Below, piece after piece: positions 1-8,090 of a DNA stretch of 33,531 nucleotides (positions are counted from its first letter, which is position 1; each line of letters begins with the position of its first letter). The notes beneath the pieces were generated by a model. That model made no database searches and was not told the origin of the DNA. It worked only from the letters and a program-made list of their open reading frames with translations. Position numbers and translations under genes: made by a program. The stretch comes from an uncultured Lachnospiraceae bacterium (GTDB lineage: Bacteria; Bacillota; Clostridia; Lachnospirales; Lachnospiraceae), in the NCBI GenBank assembly GCA_948444865.1, contig CAOJVE010000010.1:1-33531 (forward strand), read 5' to 3'.

Positions 1-177
1 GGGTCCCGCCGCCGGGCCGAAAGGCGTCTCAATCTTTTCCCCGAAAATGGAAAGCGTTTTCCCCGCATCCGCCCGGTATTGTTTGCACACCCCGAATACG
101 CTGCCTCTTTTTCTCTTTTCCTCTAAAATCCATTCCATCAGATTCCCGAAGGGAATCGGCGTCATTTTATCTCCCAT
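1..177 (-). CDS. ygfK: YgfK-family selenium/purine-linked oxidoreductase subunit, N-terminal part only
   Basis: This short minus-strand frame is not in the ORF track because it runs off the left window edge. It reads MGDKMTPIPFGNLMEWILEE at the N-terminus and continues through a GSVFGVCKQY stretch to FGEKIETPFGPAAGP. That matches the start of the YgfK family (putative selenate reductase subunit; Fe-S/flavin oxidoreductase) as I recall it, including the PIPF and TP.GPAAGP segments. The ATG at 175-177 follows a good ribosome binding site (AGGAG, about 6 nt upstream). It lies downstream of ssnA on the same strand, the usual partner in the purine/uric-acid cluster, with a palindromic repeat between them. 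About 59 codons are visible out of roughly 1000 expected, so intactness cannot be judged. Confidence 0.85.
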   Translation of the reverse strand, partial: MGDKMTPIPFGNLMEWILEEKRKRGSVFGVCKQYRADAGKTLSIFGEKIETPFGPAAGP

Positions 178-229
178 GCCTTCTCCTCTCTGCCCAATTC
201 CATTTATTTATCAGGCAACTGAACCGGCG

Positions 230-307
230 ATTGCAAAACGCCTTCCTTGTCAGCCAAAGTTTGTTTATTTTGGCCAGGCTCGTGACATATGAATGCCGTT
301 TCGCAAT
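230..307 (+). repeat. Palindromic dispersed element, copy A
   Basis: This element lies between ygfK and ssnA. It opens with ATTGCAAAACGCC and closes with CCGTTTCGCAAT, so its ends are imperfect inverted repeats. An inner GCCAAA/TTTGGC stem surrounds an AT-rich loop. Its last 27 bases (CTCGTGAC...TTCGCAAT) match the reverse complement of the start of copy C at about 22 positions. It is a probable non-autonomous short interspersed repeat. Confidence 0.6.
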
Positions 308-322
308 GGCCTGTTGAAATTT

Positions 323-1660
323 TTATCCGTTGATGCTTTTCGCCAGCTGCGCGGCGGCCTGGCGGCAGTCCGCCATCTCTTTGGCCTCGTCGGCGACCAG
401 AAGCTCCCGGTCTTTCATCAGAACTTTCCCGTTGCAGACAGTGGTCTGCACCATGGCCCCGTTTACCCCAAACAGCAGATGTCCGTTGACGTTATCCGCC
501 GTCATAGGCGTCAGCGGGTCGTAGTCTGCCACAATCACGTCGGCGGCCGCCCCTTCCTTTAAAACCCCCAGCGGCGCGTCGAAATAGCGGTTGGCCATCC
601 TGGGATTTCCCTCAAAGAGCATAGCCGGCGCTTCGCTCCAGGCCGCGTTGGCGTCGCAGAGGGAATGCTTGTGGAGCACGTTGGCCACCTTGTAGGATTC
701 AAACAGATCGTGGGTGTAGCCGTCTGTGCCCAGCCCCGTGAGGATGCCTTTTTTCATGATTTCCATGGTGGGCGGGCAGCCGCAGGCGTTGCCCATGTTG
801 GACTCTGGATTGTGCGCCACCATCGTGTCCGTCTCCTTTAACAGCTCCATCTCCTGCTCATTGACGTAAATGCAGTGGGCGGTAATGGTCTTCGGCCCCA
901 GAAGATCGTGGTCCATCAGCCGGTTTACGATGCGCTTGCCGTAATTTTTCAGGCAGTGATGGAGATCCTCAATCCCCTCCGCCACGTGGATATGGGCGCC
1001 CACGCCCTCTGGCATATGCTCCCGGCACAACGCACAGGTTTCATCGGACATGGTAAACTGGGCGTGCATGCCCATCATTCCTTTTACCATATCGTCTTTT
1101 TGCGCCTGGGCGTAGCGGATGAAGTCCGCGTTTTCTTTCACGGCGGCCCGCGCCTTCTCCCTGCCGTCCCGGTCGGAAACCTCGTAGCAGAGGCATGTGC
1201 GCACGCCAAGCTTTTCGGCGACTTTCGCAATCTCAAATAAGCTGCCCTCAATGGCGCCGTAGCTGGCGTGGTGGTCGAAGACGGTGGTCACGCCGTTTTT
1301 GATGCAGTCTATATAGGTAGCCATGGCGCTGTGCCGCGTCTGCTCCAGGGTCAGATGACGGTCGATGGTCCACCACATCCCGTCTAAAATATCCAGAAAA
1401 CCCTTCGGGTCGTATCCTTCTATAGAAAGGCCCCGCGCCATGGCGCTGTAAATATGTTCATGGACGTTGACCAGCGCCGGCATAATCACCCGGCCTTTGG
1501 CGTCCACCACATCCGCCTGGGGATTTTCCTTTCTAAGCCGCTCGTAATCCCCTGCCTGGCGGACGACATTCCCGTCCAGCAGCACGCCCCCGTCCTGAAT
1601 CAGCGGATTTTGCGGATCTCTTGTGATGACGGTTCCTTTTCCTATAAGAATCATTTGCAC
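323..1660 (-). CDS. ssnA: Putative aminohydrolase SsnA
   Basis: This is a 445-residue amidohydrolase-superfamily protein of the SsnA type, found in selenium- and purine-linked gene clusters next to ygfK and xdh. It carries the metal-binding HEH motif (NVHEHIYSAMARG, about residues 67-69), a FDHHASYG segment, the AHIHVAEG histidine pair, TAHCIYVNE, and the late GTDGYTHDLFES motif containing the metal-ligand aspartate. Length fits the family. The start is ATG at 1660, preceded by GGAG-like sequence. The gene reads as intact, unlike xdh, ygeW and arcC nearby. A sigma-A promoter (TTGACT, 18 bp, TATAAT) lies upstream and overlaps a 19-bp sequence shared with the ygeY leader. The exact substrate is not certain; a role in purine ring breakdown is inferred from context. 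Confidence 0.92.
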   Translation of the reverse strand: MQMILIGKGTVITRDPQNPLIQDGGVLLDGNVVRQAGDYERLRKENPQADVVDAKGRVIMPALVNVHEHIYSAMARGLSIEGYDPKGFLDILDGMWWTIDRHLTLEQTRHSAMATYIDCIKNGVTTVFDHHASYGAIEGSLFEIAKVAEKLGVRTCLCYEVSDRDGREKARAAVKENADFIRYAQAQKDDMVKGMMGMHAQFTMSDETCALCREHMPEGVGAHIHVAEGIEDLHHCLKNYGKRIVNRLMDHDLLGPKTITAHCIYVNEQEMELLKETDTMVAHNPESNMGNACGCPPTMEIMKKGILTGLGTDGYTHDLFESYKVANVLHKHSLCDANAAWSEAPAMLFEGNPRMANRYFDAPLGVLKEGAAADVIVADYDPLTPMTADNVNGHLLFGVNGAMVQTTVCNGKVLMKDRELLVADEAKEMADCRQAAAQLAKSING

Positions 1661-1704
1661 CCTCTCCCTTCTTTTTTTGTTTTTGCGTTGCCCCGTAATA
1701 TTTA

Positions 1705-1723
1705 TTGATTATTCAATCTAATA
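1705..1723 (-). promoter_or_regulatory. Candidate operator, copy 1 of shared 19-mer
   Basis: Read on the minus strand this is TATTAGATTGAATAATCAA. It is identical over 19 bases to 3949-3967 on the plus strand in front of ygeY. It contains the dyad TTGA-ATAA-TCAA and lies just downstream of the ssnA -10 box, where a bound protein would block transcription. The neighbouring DauR-type regulator is the obvious candidate binder, but this is inference. Confidence 0.55.
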
Positions 1724-1726
1724 TTG

Positions 1727-1756
1727 ATTATAGTCTATTGTTTTTTTCAAAGTCAA
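1727..1756 (-). promoter_or_regulatory. ssnA sigma-A promoter
   Basis: On the minus strand, TTGACT (1751-1756), an 18-bp AT-rich spacer and TATAAT (1727-1732) form a good housekeeping promoter about 70 bp upstream of the ssnA start. Confidence 0.65.
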
Positions 1757-1809
1757 CCATAAAAACAAAAAATATTTTTTATAACCTAAAAATTTTTTAG
1801 ATTTTTCTA

Positions 1810-1837
1810 TTGACATCTGGATTTTTTCTGGTATGAT
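1810..1837 (+). promoter_or_regulatory. Promoter of the DauR-like regulator
   Basis: TTGACA (1810-1815), a 16-bp spacer and TATGAT (1832-1837) lie about 50 bp upstream of the regulator start. The promoter is divergent from that of ssnA. Confidence 0.65.
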
Positions 1838-1885
1838 GAAATCATGACACGAAGATAAGGAACAAAACCATAAAGACGCAGGTGC

Positions 1886-2539
1886 ATGTACAAGATGAAA
1901 CTATCCTTTTTAAAACAAATGGCAAAAGCTCTTTCCGTGCAGTTCGGAAAAGACTGTGAGATTGTCATCCATGACCTGACCCGCAAAAGCCTGGGAAAAT
2001 CCATTGTGCATGTGGAAAACGGCCATGTGACCAACCGGAAAATCGGGGACGGACCCTCACAAATTGTATTGGAAGCTTTGAAAAAAGACCCGGCAAAGAT
2101 CCAGGATCGGCTGGGTTATCTGACCCGCACCGCAGACGGCAGGACCTTAAAGTCCTCCACCGTTTTCGTCCGGGACGACGCCGGGGAAAAAATCCCGTAC
2201 ATCTTTTCCATTAATTACGATATTACCAGCCTCCTTTATCTGCAGGACGCCATCCACGCCTTAATAAACGAGGAGCCTAAGGAGGAAAGCCCCGGCCGCC
2301 AGACGGCCCAGCCGGGAAAGATTCACACCAACGTGGCCGACATTCTGGACGACCTGATCGCCCAGTCCGTGGCCCTGGTGGGAAAGCCGGCCTCCCTGAT
2401 GACGAAAGATGAGAAAGTGGAAGCCATACAGTTTCTGAACAACTCCGGCGCTTTCCTTATCACGAAATCCGGCGATAAAGTATCCCAGTATTTCGGGATA
2501 TCCAAGTACACACTGTACAGCTACATCAAATCTGAGTAA
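1886..2539 (+). CDS. DauR/YheO-family transcriptional regulator
   Basis: This 217-residue protein has the layout of the DauR/YheO group. Residues 1 to about 115 form a PAS-like YheO domain (FGKDCEIVIHDLT, GRTLKSSTVFVRD, IPYIFSINYDIT). The C-terminal 60 residues form a helix-turn-helix ending in VSQYFGISKYTLYSYIKSE. Regulators of this type sit beside catabolic clusters for amino-acid and purine derivatives. It is transcribed divergently from ssnA and just upstream of dpaL. A 19-bp dyad-containing sequence occurs both in the ssnA promoter and before ygeY and may be its operator. The start could be ATG 1886 or ATG 1895; neither has a strong ribosome binding site. The effector is unknown. Confidence 0.85.
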   Translation: MYKMKLSFLKQMAKALSVQFGKDCEIVIHDLTRKSLGKSIVHVENGHVTNRKIGDGPSQIVLEALKKDPAKIQDRLGYLTRTADGRTLKSSTVFVRDDAGEKIPYIFSINYDITSLLYLQDAIHALINEEPKEESPGRQTAQPGKIHTNVADILDDLIAQSVALVGKPASLMTKDEKVEAIQFLNNSGAFLITKSGDKVSQYFGISKYTLYSYIKSE

Positions 2540-2550
2540 CCCGCGTTTGG

Positions 2551-2632
2551 CAACTGCGAAACGCCCGCTTCGACTGCCAGAGTTTGGATAAATTTAAACA
2601 AACCCGCGCTATGCGGCAATCGTCTCGCAACT
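2551..2632 (+). repeat. Palindromic dispersed element, copy B
   Basis: This fills the regulator-dpaL gap. It opens with CAACTGCGAAACGCC and closes with CGTCTCGCAACTG, giving imperfect terminal inverted repeats. The interior GAGTTTGGATAAATTTAAAC resembles the loop side of copy C. It is more diverged than copies A and C. Confidence 0.5.
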
Positions 2633-2666
2633 GCCCAAATTTTCTAAGTAAACGAAAGGAGAGCAA

Positions 2667-3872
2667 ATGAAACCGATTCAATGGGTCAAAAACACCATGC
2701 CGAAGACAGACGACGCCAATTTAAGCATCATGTCCCTGGACCAGATGGAAAAGGCGAGGGCTTTTCACCGGACCATCCCCGGCTACGCGCCCACGCCGCT
2801 GGCGCATTTAACGCATATGGCCAGCCATCTGGGACTGAAAGACGTCTGTGTAAAGGACGAATCCTACCGGTTTGGCTTAAACTCCTTCAAGGTGCTGGGC
2901 GGCTCTTTCGCCATGGCGAAATACATCGCCAAACAGACCGGACGTGACATCGCAGAGCTTGACTTTTCCACCTTAACCTCCGATCAGCTCCGCGAAGAAT
3001 TTGGCCAGGCCACCTTCTTTACCGCCACCGACGGAAATCACGGGCGCGGCGTCGCCTGGGCCGCTAACCGGCTGCGCCAAAAAGCCGTTGTGTTCATGCC
3101 GAAAGGCTCCACTCAGAACCGCTTAAACCACATCCTGGCGGAGAACGCCACGGCCACCATTGAGGAAGTCAACTACGACGAATGCGTCCGCATGGCCGCC
3201 GCCGAAGCTGCCAAGACGAAAAACGGCGTGGTGGTGCAGGACACAGCCTGGAAAGGCTACGAGGAAATTCCCTCCTGGATCATGCAGGGCTACGGCAGCA
3301 TGGCCATGGAGGCCGACGAACAGCTCCACGAGCTTGGCATCGAGCGGCCCACCCACGTATTTGTCCAGGCCGGCGTAGGCTCTCTGGCTGGAGGCGTGCA
3401 GGGATTTTTCGCCAACCGCTATCCCGAAAATCCGCCCATCGTATGCGTGGTAGAGGCGGACACAGCCGCCTGCCTCTATAAAGGAGCCGCCGGTGACGGA
3501 GCGGAATACAATGTAACAGGCGACATGCCCACCATCATGGCCGGGCTGGCCTGCGGGGAGCCCAACACAACCTCCTGGGATATCTTAAAAAACCATGTTT
3601 CCGTGTTCGCCGCCGCGCCCGACTGGGTGGCCGCCAAAGCCATGCGGATGCTGGCCGCGCCCATCAAAGGCGATCCCCAGGTGATTTCCGGCGAATCCGG
3701 CGCCGTCACGTTCGGAACGCTCTGCGAAATCATGACCAACCCGGACTACATAGAATTAAAGGAGGCCTTAAAGCTGAACGAAAATTCCCGGGTATTGCTC
3801 TTTTCCACAGAAGGAGACACCGATCCGGAGCGTTACAAAGAAATCGTCTGGGACGGCCGGGACTACAAATAA
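2667..3872 (+). CDS. dpaL: 2,3-diaminopropionate ammonia-lyase
   Basis: This is a 401-residue fold-type II PLP enzyme of the YgeX/DpaL family, which converts 2,3-diaminopropionate to pyruvate and two ammonia. The PLP lysine lies in LNSFKVLGGS (Lys75). The substrate/PLP loop TATDGNHGRGVAWAA and the glycine-rich phosphate loop VQAGVGSLAGGVQGFF are present, and length matches the family. The start ATG at 2667 follows AAAGGAGAGCAA, a strong ribosome binding site. In the anaerobic uric-acid pathway this enzyme supplies the pyruvate-forming step. It reads as intact and is followed by ygeY, the usual neighbour. The gap to ygeY contains the second copy of the shared 19-mer, so ygeY may have separate control. 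Confidence 0.95.
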   Translation: MKPIQWVKNTMPKTDDANLSIMSLDQMEKARAFHRTIPGYAPTPLAHLTHMASHLGLKDVCVKDESYRFGLNSFKVLGGSFAMAKYIAKQTGRDIAELDFSTLTSDQLREEFGQATFFTATDGNHGRGVAWAANRLRQKAVVFMPKGSTQNRLNHILAENATATIEEVNYDECVRMAAAEAAKTKNGVVVQDTAWKGYEEIPSWIMQGYGSMAMEADEQLHELGIERPTHVFVQAGVGSLAGGVQGFFANRYPENPPIVCVVEADTAACLYKGAAGDGAEYNVTGDMPTIMAGLACGEPNTTSWDILKNHVSVFAAAPDWVAAKAMRMLAAPIKGDPQVISGESGAVTFGTLCEIMTNPDYIELKEALKLNENSRVLLFSTEGDTDPERYKEIVWDGRDYK

Positions 3873-3948
3873 AAAACAGCCCATGGGCATGAAACGCCAT
3901 GTCCATCCGACTTACGGTCGCAGCCAGCGCATATTATTTTTTTGAACC

Positions 3949-3967
3949 TATTAGATTGAATAATCAA
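3949..3967 (+). promoter_or_regulatory. Candidate operator, copy 2 of shared 19-mer
   Basis: TATTAGATTGAATAATCAA is identical to the reverse complement of 1705-1723 at the ssnA promoter. It lies 30 bp before the ygeY start. No convincing sigma-A promoter was found directly upstream. It could be an operator acting as a roadblock or part of a weak promoter. Confidence 0.5.
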
Positions 3968-3996
3968 ACAAATAGATGGATAAAGGAGAATTTCTT

Positions 3997-5307
3997 ATGG
4001 ATTACAATAAAATCAAAACAGCCGCTGAAAACTACAAAGCAGACATGACCCGTTTCCTGCGGGAAATCGTAAAAAACCCCGGCGAAAGCTGCGACGAGAA
4101 AGCCCACATCACACGCATCGCCCAGGAAATGAAAGCTTTAGAATTTGACAAAGTGGAAATCGACCCCATGGGCAACATTCTGGGCTTTATGGGAACCGGC
4201 GAAACCTTAATCGCCTTCGACGCCCACATCGACACCGTGGGCGTCGGCAACCGGGACAACTGGAGCTTTGACCCCTACGAAGGCTACGAAAACGCGGAAG
4301 AAATCGGCGGTCGCGGCGTATCCGACCAATGCGGCGGCCTGTTGTCCGCCGTCTACGGCGCCAGAATCATGAAAGACTTAGGACTGTTGAGCGACAAATA
4401 CACCGTCCTGGTCACAGGCACCGTCCAGGAAGAGGACTGTGACGGACTGTGCTGGCAGTACATCATCAAAGAAGACAACATCCGCCCGGAATTTGTGGTT
4501 TCCACCGAACCCACCGACGGCGGCATCTACCGGGGCCAGAGGGGCCGCATGGAAATCCGCGTGGATGTAAAAGGCGTCTCCTGCCACGGCTCCGCGCCGG
4601 AAAGAGGCGACAACGCCATCTACAAAATGGCCGACATTCTCCAGGACATCCGCGCCTTAAACGAAAACGACGCGACGGACCAGACCGAAGTCAAGGGCCT
4701 CGTAAAAATGCTGGATGAAAAATACAATCCACAATGGAAAGAAGCCCGTTTCTTAGGGCGGGGCACAGTCACCGCGTCCGAGATTTTCTTCACCTCCCCC
4801 AGCCGCTACGCCGTGGCCGACTCATGCGCCGTTTCCCTGGACCGCCGCATGACCGCCGGAGAAACCTGGGAGAGCTGCCTGGATGAGATCCGCGCCCTGC
4901 CCGCCGTGAAAAAATACGGCGACGACGTGACCGTATCCATGTACAACTACGAACGCGCCTCCTACACGAACCTGGTTTACCCCATCGAGCGCTACTTCCC
5001 CACCTGGGTAATCCCGGAAGACCACAAAGTGACCAAATCTCTGGAAGAGGCCTACAAAAATATGTTCGGCAGCGAGCGCATCGGCAACGCCGAGACAGAA
5101 GCCATGCGGAAAGCCCGCCCGCTCACCGACAAGTGGACCTTCTCCACCAACGGCGTGACCATCATGGGACGAAACGGTATCCCCTGTATCGGTTTTGGTC
5201 CGGGCGCCGAGGCGCAGGCCCACGCCCCCAACGAAAAAACCTGGAAGCAGGATCTGGTGACCTGCGCAGCCGTCTACGCGGCCCTGCCCACTGTTTACTG
5301 TAAATAA
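3997..5307 (+). CDS. ygeY: YgeY-family M20 metallohydrolase
   Basis: This 436-residue M20 family metallopeptidase-like hydrolase belongs to the selenium-metabolism-linked YgeY group. Metal-site motifs are visible: [30 protein letters not shown] and the late [16 protein letters not shown] histidine. The track starts at 3976, but the ribosome binding site AAAGGAG at 3982-3988 lies inside that extension and is well spaced for ATG 3997 ([13 protein letters not shown]), so the later start is chosen. It follows dpaL and precedes the damaged ygeW. It probably hydrolyses an amide or carbamoyl intermediate that feeds dpaL and the carbamoyltransferase, as inferred from cluster context. No lesion was seen. 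Confidence 0.92.
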   Translation: MDYNKIKTAAENYKADMTRFLREIVKNPGESCDEKAHITRIAQEMKALEFDKVEIDPMGNILGFMGTGETLIAFDAHIDTVGVGNRDNWSFDPYEGYENAEEIGGRGVSDQCGGLLSAVYGARIMKDLGLLSDKYTVLVTGTVQEEDCDGLCWQYIIKEDNIRPEFVVSTEPTDGGIYRGQRGRMEIRVDVKGVSCHGSAPERGDNAIYKMADILQDIRALNENDATDQTEVKGLVKMLDEKYNPQWKEARFLGRGTVTASEIFFTSPSRYAVADSCAVSLDRRMTAGETWESCLDEIRALPAVKKYGDDVTVSMYNYERASYTNLVYPIERYFPTWVIPEDHKVTKSLEEAYKNMFGSERIGNAETEAMRKARPLTDKWTFSTNGVTIMGRNGIPCIGFGPGAEAQAHAPNEKTWKQDLVTCAAVYAALPTVYCK

Positions 5308-5316
5308 GAAACAGGC

Positions 5317-5418
5317 ATTGCGAAGCTGTATTCCAACGTCACGAGTTTGGGCAGAACAGATAAATTTGTTTCGCCCAAACTCTGACTATCAGAAAAGAGA
5401 CAAAGGACGTTTCGCAAT
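5317..5418 (-). repeat. Palindromic dispersed element, copy C (longest)
   Basis: A 102-bp element lies between ygeY and ygeW. It is bounded by ATTGCGAAGC and GCTT/CGTTTCGCAAT-type ends. Its centre is a perfect 10-bp stem, GAGTTTGGGC / GCCCAAACTC, around a 20-nt loop. Its reverse complement aligns with copy A across both ends. It has no coding capacity and is probably a MITE- or REP-like element. Confidence 0.65.
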
Positions 5419-5511
5419 CACTTTTCAGAATAAAAAGGAATCCTGCCAGACGGGACTCTCTTCCCGCGGCGGGTTGCTTTTGGAAACGGAATTTCCTAAT
5501 AAAATAAAACC

Positions 5512-5531
5512 GCGGGGAGGCCCATCCCCGC
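5512..5531. other. GC hairpin upstream of ygeW
   Basis: GCGGGGA / TCCCCGC forms a perfect 7-bp stem with a 6-nt loop. It ends 9 nt before the ygeW ribosome binding site. On the minus strand it is followed by a T-rich tract and looks like an intrinsic terminator, yet no minus-strand gene lies just upstream. On the plus strand it could affect ygeW translation. Confidence 0.4.
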
Positions 5532-5553
5532 AAAAATGAAAAAGGAGAAAAAT

Positions 5554-6607
5554 ATGAAAAAATTACAGGATTTCCACAAAGGTATTTGAAAGCGGCCTGG
5601 GCATCTCCCTGTTCCGGGACAACTCCACCCGCACCCGTTTCTCCTTCGCTTCCGCCTGCAACCTGTTGGGCCTGGAAGTGCAGGACTTAGACGAGGGCAA
5701 ATCCCAGGTGGCCCATGGCGAGACGGTCCGCGAGACGGCCAACATGATTTCCTTCATGGCGGACATTATCGGCATCCGCGACGACATGTACATCGGCAAA
5801 GGAAACGCCTACATGCATGAAGTCTCCGACGCTGTAAAACAGGGAAACGCCGACGGCATCCTGGAGCAGCGCCCCACCCTGGTAAACCTCCAGTGCGACA
5901 TCGACCATCCCACCCAGGCCATGGCCGACGCGCTGCATCTGATCCACGAATTTGGCGGCATTGAGAATTTAAAAGGCAAGAAAGTGGCCATGACCTGGGC
6001 CTACTCTCCTTCCTACGGCAAACCCCTGTCTGTTCCCCAGGGAATCATCGGCCTGCTGACCCGTTTCGGCATGGACGTGACGCTGGCCCACCCGGACGGC
6101 TACGAAGTCATGCCCGAAGTAGAAGAAGTGGCCCGCAAAAACGCCCAAAAATCCGGCGGCTCCTTCACCCGCGCCAACAGCATGGAAGAAGCCTTTAAAG
6201 ACGCGGACATCGTTTATCCCAAGAGCTGGGCGCCCTTCGCCGCCATGGAAAAACGCACCCAGTTATACGGCGACGGCGACGCGGCAGGCATCGACGCCCT
6301 GGAAAAAGAACTTCTGGCCCAGAACGCCAATCACAAAGACTGGACCTGCACCGAGGAGCTGATGAAAACAACCAAGGACGGCAAAGCCCTGTACCTGCAC
6401 TGCCTGCCCGCCGACATCAGCGGCGTAAGCTGCGCCGACGGCGAAGTGGATGCCTCGGTCTTCGACCGCTACCGCACGCCGCTTTACAAAGAAGCCAGCT
6501 ACAAGCCCTACGTCATCGCCGCCATGATTTTCCTGAGCAAATTTAAAAACCCCCAGGAAATCCTAAAGAAATTAGAGGCACGCGCTGCAAAACGGATCTT
6601 TGAATAG
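5554..6607 (+). pseudogene. ygeW: Knotted carbamoyltransferase YgeW, N-terminally deleted
   Basis: From 5570 the frame encodes ISTKVFESGLGISLFRDNST and then 325 further residues of YgeW, an aspartate/ornithine-carbamoyltransferase-like protein with NSTRTRFSF (carbamoyl-phosphate loop), NLQCDIDHPTQ and HCLPADI motifs. The only well-placed start, ATG 5554 after AAAGGAG, reads MKKLQDFHKGI and stops at 5587 in another frame. About 50 N-terminal residues that the family normally has before STKVF are therefore deleted and the frame is lost. The tracked ORF (TTG 5666) would omit the essential STRT loop. The C-terminal 345 residues match family length and show no other lesion. It is probably a recent pseudogene; an assembly deletion is the alternative. 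Confidence 0.85.
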
Positions 6608-6616
6608 AAGTGAATT

Positions 6617-7554
6617 ATGAGCAAAAAACGCATTGTCATCGCCCTGGGCGGCAATGCCCTTGGGAAAAACCTTCCTGAACAGTATCTGGCTGTTCAGGAG
6701 ACTTCCCGGGCCATCGCCGACTTGGCAGAAGACGGAAACGAGGTAATCATCTCCCACGGAAACGGCCCCCAGGTGGGCATGATCCACAACGCCATGGCCG
6801 CCTATTCCCGGACGGACCCGTCCCATCCCGCCCTCACGCCGCTGTCCGTCTGCGTGGCCATGAGCCAGGCCTACATCGGCTACGACCTGCAAAACGCCCT
6901 CAAAGAGGAACTTTTAAACCGGGGCACGAAAAAAAGCGTGGCCACCGTCATCACCCAGGTCCGCGTGGATGAAAACGACCCCGCGTTCCAGAATCCCACC
7001 AAGCCCATCGGCCACTTTATGACAAAAAAAGAAGCCGCCGAAGCCGAAAAAAACGGCCTGAAAGTCGTGTAAGATTCCGGCCGGGGCTACCACCGGGTCG
7101 TGGCCTCGCCAAAGCCCGCCGAGATCGTGGAACTGGACACGGTGAAAGACTTACTAAACGCCGGTGAAATCGTCATCGCCAGCGGAGGCGGCGGCATCCC
7201 GGTCATCCGACAGGGAAACCACTTAAAAGGCGTGGGGCCGTCATCGACAAAAACTTCGCCAGCTGCCTTTTGGCCCAGGAATTAAACGCCGACTTCCTGA
7301 TTATCCTCACCGCCGTGGAAAAAGCAGCCCTCCATTTCGGCACACCCCAGGAAACCTGGCTGGATGAACTCACCGCCGCCCAGGCGGAAAAATACGCGGT
7401 CGAAGGCCATTTCGCCCCCGGCTCCATGCTGCCGAAAATCCAGGCGGGCATCGCCTTCGCATCTTCCGCGCCGGAACGCACCGCTTTGATTACCCTGCTT
7501 GAAAAAGCAAAAGACGGCGTAAATGGGAAAACCGGGACGCGGATTGTGGGATAG
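6617..7554 (+). pseudogene. arcC: Carbamate kinase, broken by a nonsense codon and a frameshift
   Basis: The reading starts MSKKRIVIALGGNALG and covers carbamate kinase, which makes ATP and carbamate from carbamoyl phosphate plus ADP. HGNGPQVG and IASGGGGIPV motifs are present. An in-frame TAA at 7070-7072 interrupts KVV-stop-DSGRGYHRVV, where a Glu codon (GAA) would restore the family sequence. A second lesion at 7234-7237 (a GGGG run, one G short) shifts the frame after NHLKGVG. The frame then resumes as VIDKNFASCLLAQELNADFL and runs to TRIVG-stop at 7554. With the lost base restored the length is about 312 residues, normal for the family. Together with ygeW this was the carbamoyl-phosphate ATP-yielding end of the pathway. 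Confidence 0.88.
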
Positions 7555-7594
7555 CCGCCTCCCACACCGCACAAATGAGCCGCCCGATATACAA

Positions 7595-7629
7595 ATAGCC
7601 TGATGTGGATATACATCCGATCAGGCTAT
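7595..7629 (-). terminator. Hairpin at the 3' end of the Rpn remnant
   Basis: ATAGCCTGAT / ATCAGGCTAT is a perfect 10-bp inverted repeat with a 15-nt loop. It overlaps the stop codon of the Rpn remnant. On the plus strand it is followed by CTGGCATTTTTTA, on the minus strand by only a short T tract. It could terminate transcription in either direction or mark the element end. Confidence 0.45.
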
Positions 7630-8090
7630 CTGGCATTTTTTATAGCTGTCACTTCTTCAATCGAAATTCCCGTAGCTTGAGCTATCACTTCCAGATCAGA
7701 AATTCCCATCCCTAACATACGGTGAATGGTATCTGCCTTTTCCTGTTCGATGCCTTGCAGTTTAGCTTCTTCCTGCTTCACTTCTATATCCTCTTCATAG
7801 CTATATTCAGCAACTAACATATTCCTCACCTCGCTGCCCTTACGTTTTAGATACTCTGCCAAGATTCCTTTTTCTATGCACGCATCTATCGCCTTTTTGA
7901 TAGGATTTTCTTCATCGGCATAAGCCCTCACTGCACAGATAAATTGGCTGTATTCTTTCAATATATCACACTTATCCAATATCTCATGTGATTTATCAGC
8001 ATTGATATTGATGACTGTCACTTTCAATTCCATGGAGTTGCTCCTGGGCGCAACCATAAACGCATCTGATAATGAAAGTTCCTTCTGTAC
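7626..8090 (-). pseudogene. Rpn-family (PD-(D/E)XK) nuclease/transposase, 3' remnant
   Basis: The frame encodes the C-terminal half of an Rpn/YhgA-like recombination-promoting nuclease: LSLSDAFMVAP, then ELKVTVININ, CDILKEYSQF, a Glu/Lys-rich linker and the final GISIEEVTAIKNAR. The N-terminal catalytic nuclease domain is missing. On its 5' side the sequence switches directly into xdh on the same strand, so the listed ATG at 8057 is not a true start. The base composition is more AT-rich than the flanking cluster genes, consistent with a mobile gene. It is a remnant without expected nuclease activity. Confidence 0.75.

Noticed and set aside
47-292. 81-aa plus-strand ORF at the left edge
   Set aside because: It lies antisense to the YgfK N-terminal frame and over repeat A, and has no ribosome binding site.
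3889-3898. GCCCATGGGC palindrome after dpaL
   Set aside because: It is a short 10-bp palindrome without a T tract or a second copy. Chance is likely.
5318-5539. 73-aa plus-strand ORF between ygeY and ygeW
   Set aside because: It covers palindromic repeat C and the hairpin; the peptide is low in information and lacks a start signal.
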